Both the position numbers and the translations under genes were made by a program. From Dechloromonas denitrificans (GTDB lineage: Bacteria > Pseudomonadota > Gammaproteobacteria > Burkholderiales > Rhodocyclaceae), in contig NZ_CP075185.1 of the NCBI RefSeq assembly GCF_020510685.1, positions 186,001-250,000 of the forward strand: a DNA stretch of 64,000 bases, written 5' to 3'. Numbering within the stretch: position 1 is the first letter of the stretch; each line of letters begins with the position of its first letter. The notes below the pieces were generated by a model. The model worked only from the letters and a program-made list of their open reading frames with translations, ran no database searches and was not told the DNA's origin. Of the stretch, positions 17,259 to 24,864 are shown piece after piece.

Positions 17259-17786
17259 TTACGGGCGAGTCGTCAGGACTCGGGCGGCGTGATCGTAAAG
17301 GCCGATAAAGACGCCCATGGCCCGGGTCGCCACCTGGAGTTGCTCTTCGATGTTGGCGATGTCGCTGGCCGGTTTGGCGACCAGATTGCGCCGCGTATTG
17401 ACGTAGTCGTCGATGACCGACTTGCCGCTGGCCGTCGTCCGGTAGGTCGTGCCGCGACTGGATCGGTCGTCGGCCTTTTCGATGAATTTCGCTTTGAGCA
17501 GTTTGCGAATGCTGTACTGGATATTGGCCAGGTCGTCGCGATTCAGGAAACGGGCAATGTCCGAGACGCTTTTGGGGCGACCCAGCGTGTGAATGATGTG
17601 AAGTATCGTGTTGTCCTGGCTGCTGAACGTCAGATCGTGGGCGGCTGTTGCCAGGCCCTGCCAGTTGAACCTGGCAAACGCCTCGTTCAGGCACATCAGG
17701 GTATGTTCGAAGTTGGCCATGGTTTTTTCCAGGCTGTCCTGACCCAAATGCCAGTTTTCCAAATCCTGCGGGGCTAGATCTTTCAT
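17259..17786 (-). CDS. winged-helix (MarR-like) transcriptional regulator
   Basis: This 175-residue protein has an N-terminal helical part and then a winged-helix DNA-binding domain. That domain comprises ILHIIHTLGRPKSVSDIARFL as helices 1-2, DDLANIQYSIRKLLKAKFIEK as recognition helix plus wing approach, and TTYRTTASGKSVIDDYV. A C-terminal helix could mediate dimerisation. This order is typical of MarR-family and related regulators that respond to small acids or aromatics. It is read toward the Rhs remnants and away from the HMA-like gene at 17935. Which genes it controls is not visible; the neighbouring aromatic genes are candidates. Confidence 0.75.
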   Translation of the reverse strand: MKDLAPQDLENWHLGQDSLEKTMANFEHTLMCLNEAFARFNWQGLATAAHDLTFSSQDNTILHIIHTLGRPKSVSDIARFLNRDDLANIQYSIRKLLKAKFIEKADDRSSRGTTYRTTASGKSVIDDYVNTRRNLVAKPASDIANIEEQLQVATRAMGVFIGLYDHAARVLTTRP

Positions 17787-17934
17787 CGTCTGATACCTGT
17801 GTCGTGAAGTGGGTTTGAGCCAAGCGCCTGGGCCGGGATGCTCAAACGATAGCGGTTGAACGTCGGGCCGCCCGCGGCTATCTGCAGGGCGTAATTCTGC
17901 GCGTCGAGCGGGGCACGGACAAGGCCGGATTTAC

Positions 17935-18147
17935 TCAAGGCAAGTAATCGGCGGTAAACCCGGCATCGACGATGGCTTGAACAATGTCGTCCGGGCTGAT
18001 GAAGCGGCCGTGTTCGATGCTGGCTTCGCCGCTGCTCAGGTTTATGTCGAGATGGCCGATGTTCGGCAGGTCCTGGATGGCGTTGGCCAAGGTGCGCACG
18101 CTGGCTTTGTCGGTCAGGCCGCCGATCTTCAAATGCAGGGTGTCCAT
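17935..18147 (-). CDS. HMA-fold-like small protein lacking the metal-binding cysteines
   Basis: This 70-residue protein has the beta-alpha-beta-beta-alpha-beta order of heavy-metal-associated (CopZ-like) domains: LHLKIGGL, KASVRTLANAIQDLP, GHLDINLSSGEASIEHG, SPDDIVQAIVDAGFTADY. The metal loop that normally reads GMTCxxC is GGLTDKAS, so it cannot bind copper in the usual way. ATG 18147 is preceded by GAGGAAAG on the coding strand. A truncated relative lies at 189-281. Possible roles are regulatory binding or a metal-free adaptor; neither is shown by the sequence. Confidence 0.75.
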   Translation of the reverse strand: MDTLHLKIGGLTDKASVRTLANAIQDLPNIGHLDINLSSGEASIEHGRFISPDDIVQAIVDAGFTADYLP

Positions 18148-18161
18148 GGTCTTTCCTCGGC

Positions 18162-18944
18162 TTAGCTTGGTGAGGCGGACGGGCCGACGATTTGCGCCAG
18201 GCGCATCCACAGGATGCCCAGCCATTCATGCAGGGCGTAGTAGGAAGTCTGCAGCGCATTGGCCTGCGGCAGCCAGTCGAACGGCGCGAAGGATTCCCGC
18301 TTGCCGCTCTTGAAATCGGTTGGGGCGGGAATGACCTCGAGTCCGGCCGCCGTAAACAGGCTTTTTGCCCGCGGCATGTGGAAAGCCTGGGTGACCAGCA
18401 CGATGCGGTGTATCCCGGCGCTGCGCAGAATGCGGGCGGACATCGCTGCATTGTCGGCGGTGTCGCGCGATTCCGTCTCCCGCCAGCGCACCGGCACGCC
18501 AAACTCGCGTTCGATGATCCCGGCCATCGCCTCGGCTTCCGAGCTGTCGGCATTGGTCGGCCGGCCGCCGCTGATCAGCAGCGGCAAACCGAGCTGGCGG
18601 GCCAGCCGGGCGCCATAGCGCAGGCGAATCAGGCTGCGCTCGTTGGCCGTGTCGCCGCCGTATTCGGCCGCTTCCATCTTGATTCCGCCGCCCAGCACGA
18701 CGATGGCCTGGGCGCCGGCGGCATTGCTCAATACCGGTGCGGCCCGCTGCTCCAGGGTCGCGATCAGCGCAGTTGCCACCGGCGGCAGGCTTTGGGCAAG
18801 GAGCAGCCCGCCGCCTGCCAGGGCCAGGCCAAGCGCCCAGCGTCGCCGGCGGAACAGGGCAGCGAGGCAGAGCAGCAGCAAGCCGTTGGCCGGCGGCAGC
18901 AACAGCGTGCCGAGCAGGGTCTTGAAGATGAAGGCGAAGGACAT
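18162..18944 (-). CDS. YdcF/ElyC-family (DUF218) membrane protein
   Basis: This 260-residue protein has two N-terminal hydrophobic helices (about 5-30 and 36-58). A DUF218 domain follows with AIVVLGGGIKMEA, SGGRPTNADSSEAEAM, ESRDTADNA and VTQAFHMPRA, the conserved blocks of the YdcF/SanA/ElyC group. In E. coli ElyC affects envelope and enterobacterial common antigen metabolism under cold or stress. The biochemical reaction in this family is not settled. The chosen ATG starts the first membrane helix. The gene ends 14 bp before the HMA-like gene and follows the PaaY-like gene by 59 bp on the same strand. Confidence 0.85.
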   Translation of the reverse strand: MSFAFIFKTLLGTLLLPPANGLLLLCLAALFRRRRWALGLALAGGGLLLAQSLPPVATALIATLEQRAAPVLSNAAGAQAIVVLGGGIKMEAAEYGGDTANERSLIRLRYGARLARQLGLPLLISGGRPTNADSSEAEAMAGIIEREFGVPVRWRETESRDTADNAAMSARILRSAGIHRIVLVTQAFHMPRAKSLFTAAGLEVIPAPTDFKSGKRESFAPFDWLPQANALQTSYYALHEWLGILWMRLAQIVGPSASPS

Positions 18945-19003
18945 GCCGGCGAGTGTCGTCGGCTGGCTCGCCAGCGTCAACGCCCGGCGGCCGGGCCAGA
19001 CAT

Positions 19004-19624
19004 CTAGGCGCGGTTGTTTTTCTTCAGTTCGACCAGCGGAATGACGTCCGGCAGGTGAATGCGCGGGCGGTCGGCTTCGATTGCCGTCAGCGGTTCGCAT
19101 TCGACCATGGTTGCCAGGCAGCGCCGCGTCAGGTCCTGGTAGGTGTGGGTGCCTTCGGTCTTCCAGGCGATTTCTTCGTCGGACAGTTGGCGGATGACCT
19201 TGGCCGGCATGCCGGCGGCCAGGCTGCGCGCCGGGATTTCGACGCCGGCCTTGACGAAGGCGCAGGCCGCGACGATGGCCGATTCGCCGATTACCGCGTT
19301 GTCCATGATCACCGCGTTCATGCCGATCAGCGCGTTTTTCCCGACCCGGCAGCCGTGCAGCACGGCGCCGTGGCCGATGTGGCCATCTTCCTCGACAACG
19401 GTGTCGGTGCCGGGAAAGCCGTGCATCACGCAGGTGTCCTGCAGATTGGCCCCGCGCTCCAGGATCAGCCGGCCGAAATCGCCGCGCAGGCTGGCGCACG
19501 GGCCGACGTAACAGCCCGGGCCGACGATCACGTCGCCGATCAGGACGGCGCTCGGGTGTACAAAGGCGGTGGGATCGACGACCGGTACAATCCCGTCGAT
19601 GGCGTAGACGCGCAAGGGCTTCAT
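19004..19624 (-). CDS. paaY: PaaY-like hexapeptide-repeat (gamma-carbonic-anhydrase fold) protein
   Basis: This 206-residue left-handed beta-helix protein contains repeated hexapeptides ([36 protein letters not shown]). It matches PaaY, the phenylacetate-pathway thioesterase that clears stalled CoA adducts, including [35 protein letters not shown] and the [18 protein letters not shown] segment. The metal histidines of the family (HGF, GHIGHG) are kept. No other paa genes are in the window, so the symbol is by similarity. ATG 19624 gives the normal start [10 protein letters not shown]. It is divergent from the IclR regulator at 19703. Confidence 0.85.
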   Translation of the reverse strand: MKPLRVYAIDGIVPVVDPTAFVHPSAVLIGDVIVGPGCYVGPCASLRGDFGRLILERGANLQDTCVMHGFPGTDTVVEEDGHIGHGAVLHGCRVGKNALIGMNAVIMDNAVIGESAIVAACAFVKAGVEIPARSLAAGMPAKVIRQLSDEEIAWKTEGTHTYQDLTRRCLATMVECEPLTAIEADRPRIHLPDVIPLVELKKNNRA

Positions 19625-19702
19625 GCAAATGCTCCAGACAAACAGAGCGCAGATTCTATAAAATAAAAGTCGTTTCGACATGTGGAATTTTCAGGGGGCG
19701 TG

Positions 19703-20506
19703 ATGAGCGAAGAATCCGAGAGCAGGCTGGGCGAGGGGAAACACGGCGTCCAGTCACTGGAAATAGGGATGGGCATCCTGCGCGCCATGGTCAATGGCCA
19801 GCGTTCGATGATGCTCAAGGACATTGCCGCGGCGGCCGAGATGCCGCCCTCCAAGGCGCACCGCTATCTGGTCAGCCTGATCCGGGCCGGCCTGGTCGAG
19901 CAGGACCCGATGACCTCGCGCTACGACCTCGGTCCCTTTGCGCTCAATATCGGTCTGGTCGCCATCGACCGCCTCGATCGCATCCGTCTCGGCCTGACGG
20001 CCATTGCCGGCTTGCGCGACGAGATCAACGAAACGACGGCGCTGGCGGTGTGGGGCGAGAGCGGGCCGATCATCGTGCGCTGGGAGCGGCCGCGCCGGCC
20101 GATTACCGTCAATGTGGTGACCGGCACGGCGCTCGATCCGCTGACCTCGGCCAGCGGCCGGGTGTTTTCGGCCTGGTTGCCGAAGGAAACGATGAACCGG
20201 CTGATCGACCGCCGCCTGAAAGGCGGCGACCTGCCGCCCGAGTTGCAGACGCGGGCCGAAGTCGATGCCTTGCTGGCCAAGGTCCGGGCCGACGGTTATG
20301 CCGGGGTTTCCGGTTATCACCTGGTGCCCGGCGTCGAGGCGCTGGCCGCGCCGGTATTCAATTTCAAGGGTGAAATCACGTTGGCGATGCTGGTCGTTGG
20401 CGTCCAGGGCATGTTCGACATGGACCCGAACGGCAAGGTCGTCGGGGCGATGAAAAAGACCGCCGCCGAGTTGTCCCTGCGCCTCGGTTATTCGCCAGCC
20501 GAGTGA
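19703..20506 (+). CDS. IclR-family transcriptional regulator
   Basis: This 267-residue protein has an N-terminal winged helix (QSLEIGMGILRAMVNG, MMLKDIAAAAEMPPSKAHRYLVSLIRAGLVEQ) and the IclR effector domain with SGRVFSAWLP and GYHLVPGVEALAAPVF. ATG 19703 is preferred to the upstream GTG 19682 because AGGGGG at 19693-19698 has good spacing. It stands directly upstream of the ABC importer genes and divergent from paaY, so it probably senses an aromatic acid or related compound and controls the importer at 20824. An inverted repeat at 20643 is a candidate operator. Confidence 0.9.
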   Translation: MSEESESRLGEGKHGVQSLEIGMGILRAMVNGQRSMMLKDIAAAAEMPPSKAHRYLVSLIRAGLVEQDPMTSRYDLGPFALNIGLVAIDRLDRIRLGLTAIAGLRDEINETTALAVWGESGPIIVRWERPRRPITVNVVTGTALDPLTSASGRVFSAWLPKETMNRLIDRRLKGGDLPPELQTRAEVDALLAKVRADGYAGVSGYHLVPGVEALAAPVFNFKGEITLAMLVVGVQGMFDMDPNGKVVGAMKKTAAELSLRLGYSPAE

Positions 20507-20548
20507 GCCCGAGCCGGCTGATCAGGCCGTGCGACCCGCCCAAATCGA

Positions 20549-20569
20549 CCCGCCGCCCGGCGGGTTTTT
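20549..20569 (+). terminator. rho-independent terminator of the IclR gene
   Basis: CCCGCC, loop GCCC, GGCGGG and five T residues form a short strong hairpin with a T-run, 42 bp after the IclR stop. It isolates the regulator from the ABC importer operon. Confidence 0.8.
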
Positions 20570-20642
20570 CATTGGCGGATTACATGTGAATTGGGTGAAA
20601 AACAGTAATAAATCAGTTGCTTGAAATTGATACGGAATTTTT

Positions 20643-20701
20643 AAAGTTGGCGCAACTTTGTATCATTTCTGCTTGACAGGATTAATTCCATATTTCAGAA
20701 T
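20643..20701 (+). promoter_or_regulatory. candidate operator and sigma-70 promoter of the ABC importer operon
   Basis: AAAGTTG-GCG-CAACTTT is a perfect inverted repeat (20643-20659), bracketed by TGATAC and GTATCA. Just downstream, TTGACA (20673-20678) and CAGAAT (20696-20701) are 17 bp apart. A site immediately upstream of -35 suits an activator such as an IclR protein, two of which flank the operon. The -10 is weak, consistent with activator dependence. Assignment is by position only. Confidence 0.45.
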
Positions 20702-20764
20702 CGATTCCACAGAAAAGAAGCAACACATCCATATTTGCTTCGACTGATAACAACAGGAGACGAC

Positions 20765-20824
20765 ATGAAAGACCGACGGTATGTCCGCGGCCGGGCGGCG
20801 CCCAGCAATCGGGGGAGCCTCTGA
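20765..20824 (+). CDS. possible 19-codon leader reading frame overlapping livH
   Basis: ATG 20765 follows a strong AGGAGACGAC ribosome site and encodes 19 mostly basic residues (MKDRRYVRGRAAPSNRGSL). It stops at TGA 20822-20824, overlapping the livH ATG by one base, so livH translation may be coupled to it. A branched-chain importer operon normally has its binding-protein gene here. This tiny frame could be a regulatory leader, the stub of a deleted gene or chance. It contains no run of a single amino acid that would indicate classical attenuation. Confidence 0.35.
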   Translation: MKDRRYVRGRAAPSNRGSL

Positions 20825-21699
20825 TGCTGGCCCAGTTCCTGCAATTTCTCTTTTCCGGCCTGACCGTCGGGGCGACCTATGCGCTGGCGGCACTCGGCTT
20901 CACGCTGATCTACAACGCCAGCAACGTGATCAACTTCGCCCAGGGCGAATTCATCATGCTCGGCGGCATGCTCGCCGTCTTCTTCACCCAGGCCGGCCTG
21001 CCGCTGCCGGTGGCGCTGGTCCTGGCTATCCTGATTCCGGCCATCGTCGGCATCCTGGTCGAGAAACTGGCGATCGAGCCGGTCAAGGGCGCCGAGACGG
21101 TGACGCTGATCATTATCACCATCGGCGCCTCGCTGGTCATCCGCGGCCTGATCCAGGTCTGGCTCGGCAAGGGCACGCATAGCCTGCCGGCCTTCTCGGG
21201 CGATGCGCCGATCGAGATCCTCGGCGCCACGCTGTTGCCGCAGAGCTTGTGGGTGCTCGGCGTCACCGCGCTGGTCGTCGTCGCGCTGTGGTACTTCTTC
21301 AACCGCACGCTGCAGGGCAAGGCCATGCTCGCCACCTCGTTCAACCGCGTCGCCGCCGAGCTGGTCGGCATCAACACCAGCTGGGTGCTGTTCATGAGTT
21401 TCGCCATGTCGGCCGCTCTCGGCGCCCTCGGCGGCATCCTGCTGACGCCGATCACGCTGACTTCCTACGACGTCGGCATCATGCTCGGCCTGAAGGGCTT
21501 CGTCGCCGCCGTCGTCGGCGGTCTCGGCAACGGCCTTGGCGCGGTGATCGGCGGCCTGCTGGTCGGCGTGCTCGAAGCGATGGGCGCCGGCTACATCTCG
21601 TCGAGCTACAAGGACGCGATTCCCTTCGTGCTCATCCTGCTCATCCTGTTCTTCATGCCGCGCGGTCTGTTCGGCAGCAAATCGACGGATCGGGTGTAA
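20824..21699 (+). CDS. livH: branched-chain amino-acid-type ABC transporter permease LivH
   Basis: This 291-residue inner-membrane permease has multiple hydrophobic helices. LivH blocks present are GLTVGATYALAALGFTLIYNASNVINFAQGEF near the start, ASLVIRG, and GGLGNGLGAVIGGLLVGVLEA near the end. The HAAT-family importer takes up branched-chain amino acids, amides or aromatic acids, with LivM as partner and LivG/LivF as ATPases. All four follow in order. Given the flanking aromatic operons and IclR regulators, an aromatic acid substrate is at least as likely as leucine. Confidence 0.92.
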   Translation: MLAQFLQFLFSGLTVGATYALAALGFTLIYNASNVINFAQGEFIMLGGMLAVFFTQAGLPLPVALVLAILIPAIVGILVEKLAIEPVKGAETVTLIIITIGASLVIRGLIQVWLGKGTHSLPAFSGDAPIEILGATLLPQSLWVLGVTALVVVALWYFFNRTLQGKAMLATSFNRVAAELVGINTSWVLFMSFAMSAALGALGGILLTPITLTSYDVGIMLGLKGFVAAVVGGLGNGLGAVIGGLLVGVLEAMGAGYISSSYKDAIPFVLILLILFFMPRGLFGSKSTDRV

Positions 21700-21701
21700 C
21701 G

Positions 21702-22634
21702 ATGAAGAAGAACGCCTATTTCGGCCTGTATATCGTCATCGCCATCCTCGTCGTGCTGCCGTTCGTGGTGCCCAACAGCTTCTATCTCGATCTGGTCATC
21801 CGCATGGCGATCAACGCCGTAATCGTCCTCGGCCTCAACCTGCTGATCGGCTTCGCCGGCCAGATCAGCATGGGGCATGCCGGCTTCCTCGGCATCGGCG
21901 CCTACGCCTCGGCCGTGCTGCCGACCCACTTCGGCTGGCATCCAGTCCTCGCCATGGCGGCCGGGGCGCTCGCCACCGGCCTGCTGGCCGGCCTGGTCGC
22001 CCGGCCGATCTTCAAGCTGAAGGGCCACTATCTGGCGATGGCGACGCTCGGCCTCGGCATCATCATCAACATCGCGCTGCGCAACGAGGCGACCTGGACC
22101 GGCGGGCCGGACGGCATGCCGGTCCCGACCATGGGCCTGTTCGGTTTCGATCTCGCCAGCGACAAGCACTGGTACTGGGTCGTCGCGCTGCTGCTTTCGG
22201 TCAGCGTCTGGGCCTCGCTCAACCTGATCGACTCGCCGTTCGGCCGTGCCCTGCGCGCCCTGCATGGTTCGGAGGTCGCCTCGCAGGTGGTCGGCGTCGA
22301 TGTCGTCCGCTACAAGGTGGCGATCTTCGTCATGTCGGCCGTCTTCGCCAGCCTGATGGGCAGCGTCACGGCGCACTACGTCGGCTTCGTGACGCCCAAT
22401 CTGGCCGATTTCTTCCATTCCATCGAACTGGTCACCATGGTGGTGATCGGCGGCATGGCCTCGGTCTATGGCTCGCTGGTCGGCGCCGTGCTGCTGACCG
22501 CCTTGCCGCAGGCGCTGGCCACGTTCGAGGGCTGGGAAACCGTCGCCTTCGGTTCGATCCTGATGTTGTGCATGATTTTCATGCCCAAGGGACTGGTGCC
22601 GACGCTGGCCGCCAAGTTCGGGAAGGGAGACTGA
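21702..22634 (+). CDS. livM: branched-chain-type ABC transporter permease LivM
   Basis: This 310-residue permease has eight or so membrane helices. LivM signatures are AINAVIVLGLNLLIGFAGQ, SMGHAGFLGIGAY, the EAA-like SPFGRALRALHGSE loop that contacts the ATPases, and VVIGGMASVYGSLVGAVLL. It begins two bases after livH stops (TAAC-GATG), so it is translated from the same message. It forms the membrane channel with LivH. Confidence 0.92.
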   Translation: MKKNAYFGLYIVIAILVVLPFVVPNSFYLDLVIRMAINAVIVLGLNLLIGFAGQISMGHAGFLGIGAYASAVLPTHFGWHPVLAMAAGALATGLLAGLVARPIFKLKGHYLAMATLGLGIIINIALRNEATWTGGPDGMPVPTMGLFGFDLASDKHWYWVVALLLSVSVWASLNLIDSPFGRALRALHGSEVASQVVGVDVVRYKVAIFVMSAVFASLMGSVTAHYVGFVTPNLADFFHSIELVTMVVIGGMASVYGSLVGAVLLTALPQALATFEGWETVAFGSILMLCMIFMPKGLVPTLAAKFGKGD

Positions 22635-22635
22635 T

Positions 22636-23397
22636 ATGGCACTGCTCGATGTCCAGGATCTTTCCATCCACTTCGGTGGCGTCAAGGCGGTACAGAACGT
22701 CAGCTTCAGCATCGACGCCGGCATCGTCTATGCGGTGATCGGCCCGAACGGCGCCGGCAAGACGACGCTGTTCAACCTGATTACCGGGGTGTACAAACCG
22801 ACCAGTGGCGAAATCCGCCTCGACGGTGAAGCGATCGGCGGCAAGTCGCCGAACGAACTGGCCACCCGCGGCGTCGCCCGGACTTTCCAGAACCTGCAGA
22901 TCTGCATGAACATGAGCGCCATCGAGAACGTGATGGTCGGCGCCCACCTGCGGCTCGACCGCAACCTGCTCAAGGCGGCGCTGCGTCTGCCGACGCTGAA
23001 GCGGCGCGATGCCGAGATGCGGGCCGAGGCAGCCGAGTTGATGCGCTTCGTCGGCCTCGAGCAATTCATCGAGGCGCGCGCCGACTGCATGCCCTACGGC
23101 GCGCTCAAACGGCTGGAGATCGCCCGGGCGCTGGCCATGAAGCCGCGCCTGATCTTCCTCGACGAGCCGGCGGCCGGCCTCAATCCCAAGGAAACCATCG
23201 AGGTCGATCATCTGGTTCGCAAGGTGGCCGATTCCGGCGTCACCGTGGTGCTGGTCGAGCACGACATGAAGATGGTGATGAACCTCTCGGACCGCATCCT
23301 GGTGCTCGACTACGGCAAGAAGCTGGCCGAAGGCACGGGCGAGGAAGTCCGCCAGAATCCCGACGTGATCGCCGCCTATCTCGGCGCGCACGCCTGA
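22636..23397 (+). CDS. livG: ABC transporter ATP-binding protein LivG
   Basis: This 253-residue ATPase has Walker A GPNGAGKTT (about 36-44), a Q-loop in RTFQNLQI, Walker B LIFLDEPAAGL and the switch histidine in VLVEHDMKMV. The usual LSGG signature is degenerate: the corresponding site reads MPYGALKRLEIARAL, as in many LivG proteins. It supplies one of the two nucleotide-binding sites; the second comes from the hemerythrin-fused LivF encoded at 23520. It starts one base after livM ends. Confidence 0.92.
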   Translation: MALLDVQDLSIHFGGVKAVQNVSFSIDAGIVYAVIGPNGAGKTTLFNLITGVYKPTSGEIRLDGEAIGGKSPNELATRGVARTFQNLQICMNMSAIENVMVGAHLRLDRNLLKAALRLPTLKRRDAEMRAEAAELMRFVGLEQFIEARADCMPYGALKRLEIARALAMKPRLIFLDEPAAGLNPKETIEVDHLVRKVADSGVTVVLVEHDMKMVMNLSDRILVLDYGKKLAEGTGEEVRQNPDVIAAYLGAHA

Positions 23398-23500
23398 TTC
23401 CGTTCCCGGCCCACCCATGACTTTGTCAACTTCGCCTCGCCGTGCAACTTGCATTGTCTTCGGCTCGCCTTCGCGTCCTCGGCGAGCCGGGAACGGAATC
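23396..23500 (+). repeat. long inverted repeat with an alternative inner hairpin, between livG and livF
   Basis: GATTCCGTTCCCGGC (23396-23410) is perfectly complementary to GCCGGGAACGGAATC (23486-23500). Within the 75-base interior, CGGCTCGCC (23461-23469) pairs with GGCGAGCCG (23481-23489). The right arms of the two stems overlap at 23486-23489, so the two helices cannot both form fully. The left arm overlaps the livG stop codon. It may be a small mobile repeat or an RNA switch that sets expression of the ATPase downstream. Confidence 0.7.
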
Positions 23501-23519
23501 GAAGAATTAGGAGTTTGAT

Positions 23520-24836
23520 ATGGAAGCATTGCGCATCATCAGCGAAGACCATCGCAACCTGTGGCGCATCGTCGCCACCATCGATCTCGTGGCCGATGAG
23601 ATGGCCGCCGGCAGCAAGGTCGATCCGGCCTTCTTCAGCTCGATTTTCGATTACATCGAACAGTTCATGGATGCCTGCCACCACGCCAAGGAGGACGATC
23701 ACCTGTTCCCGTTGCTGCGGGCGCGCAGCGCCGACGCGGCGGCCATTCTCGATCGCCTGCAGGCCGAGCACCGCAACGGGCCGGAAGTCCTCAAGTCGCT
23801 GCGCGGCAAGCTGGCCGAAACGGCGGCTGGGCAACTCGGCAACGCCGAATTTGCCGCTGCCCTGCGGACCTATACGGAAAGCTTGAAGAACCACATCCGC
23901 ACCGAAGAGAAGGATGCCATGCCGCTGGCCCGCGAGGTGCTGACCGCGGAGGACTGGGCGCAGATCGACCGGGCCTTTCTCGACGGCGAGGACCCGCTGT
24001 TCGGCGAGAAGGCGAAAGCCGAATTCCGCGAACTGTTCCACCGCATCGCCAGCCTTGCGCCGGAATCGATCGGCCTGGGCGGGCAGAGCGCCGGCGAACT
24101 GCAGCCGGGTGTCGGGGTGCCGGGCGGCGACGTCCTGCTCGCGGTATCCGGCATGGAAAGCTGCTATGGCCGGATCAAGGCGCTGAAAGGCATCGATTTC
24201 GAGGTGCGGCGCGGTGAAACCATCGCCCTGGTCGGCGCCAACGGCGCCGGCAAGACGACCTTCCTGCGCACGCTGTCGGGCGTTCAGCCGATGAGCGGCG
24301 GCACGATCCGCTTCGCCGGCGAGGACATCAGCAAGCTGCGTTCCGACATGCGCATGCGCCAGGGCATCTGCCAGAGCCCGGAGGGGCGGCAGGTCTTCGG
24401 GCCGCTGTCGATCGAGGACAACCTGCGGCTCGGCGCCTACACCCAACCCAAGGGCCAGGTCGCCGAGGACATGGAGAAAATCTTCGCGATGTTCCCGATC
24501 CTCAAGGAAAAGCGCGCCCTGCCGGCCGGCACCTTGTCCGGCGGGCAACAGCAGATGCTGGCGATCGGCCGGGCGCTGATGGGCCGGCCCAAGCTGCTAC
24601 TGCTCGACGAGCCGTCGATGGGCCTCGCACCGCTGCTCGTCCAGGAAGTGTTCAACGTCGTCAAGACGCTGAAGGCGCAGGGCATGACCATCATCCTCGC
24701 CGAACAGAACGCCTTTGCCGCGCTGGCCATCGCCGACCGCGGCTACGTGCTGGAAACCGGCCACATCACGCTGACCGGCACCGGCCAGGAGCTGATCAGC
24801 AACGAGCAGGTGCGCGCCGCGTACCTCGGCATGTAG
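23520..24836 (+). CDS. livF: hemerythrin-domain/LivF ABC ATPase fusion protein
   Basis: This 438-residue protein has two parts. Residues 1-165 form a hemerythrin HHE-type four-helix domain with putative diiron ligands H11, H54/H55, E58, H84, H125 and E129 (DHRN, HHAKEDDHLFP, AEHRNG, NHIRTEE). After a glycine-rich linker, residues about 203-438 form a full LivF ATPase with Walker A GANGAGKTT (239-247), LSGGQQQ signature and Walker B LLLLDEPS. LivF alone is about 235 residues, so this is a genuine fusion in one uninterrupted frame. ATG 23520 follows TTAGGAGTT. The iron domain could sense oxygen, nitric oxide or redox state and gate substrate uptake; that is inference. Confidence 0.92.
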   Translation: MEALRIISEDHRNLWRIVATIDLVADEMAAGSKVDPAFFSSIFDYIEQFMDACHHAKEDDHLFPLLRARSADAAAILDRLQAEHRNGPEVLKSLRGKLAETAAGQLGNAEFAAALRTYTESLKNHIRTEEKDAMPLAREVLTAEDWAQIDRAFLDGEDPLFGEKAKAEFRELFHRIASLAPESIGLGGQSAGELQPGVGVPGGDVLLAVSGMESCYGRIKALKGIDFEVRRGETIALVGANGAGKTTFLRTLSGVQPMSGGTIRFAGEDISKLRSDMRMRQGICQSPEGRQVFGPLSIEDNLRLGAYTQPKGQVAEDMEKIFAMFPILKEKRALPAGTLSGGQQQMLAIGRALMGRPKLLLLDEPSMGLAPLLVQEVFNVVKTLKAQGMTIILAEQNAFAALAIADRGYVLETGHITLTGTGQELISNEQVRAAYLGM

Positions 24837-24864
24837 CCGCCGGGATCGAGGCGGCAGCCGTGAC

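Noticed and set aside
19682..19702. GTG 19682 as start of the first IclR gene
   Set aside because: No ribosome site precedes it, whereas AGGGGG has proper spacing to ATG 19703.
20648..20662. Second sigma-54 promoter before the ABC operon (TTGGCGC region)
   Set aside because: The GG is not followed by GC at the required distance, so the -12 element is missing.
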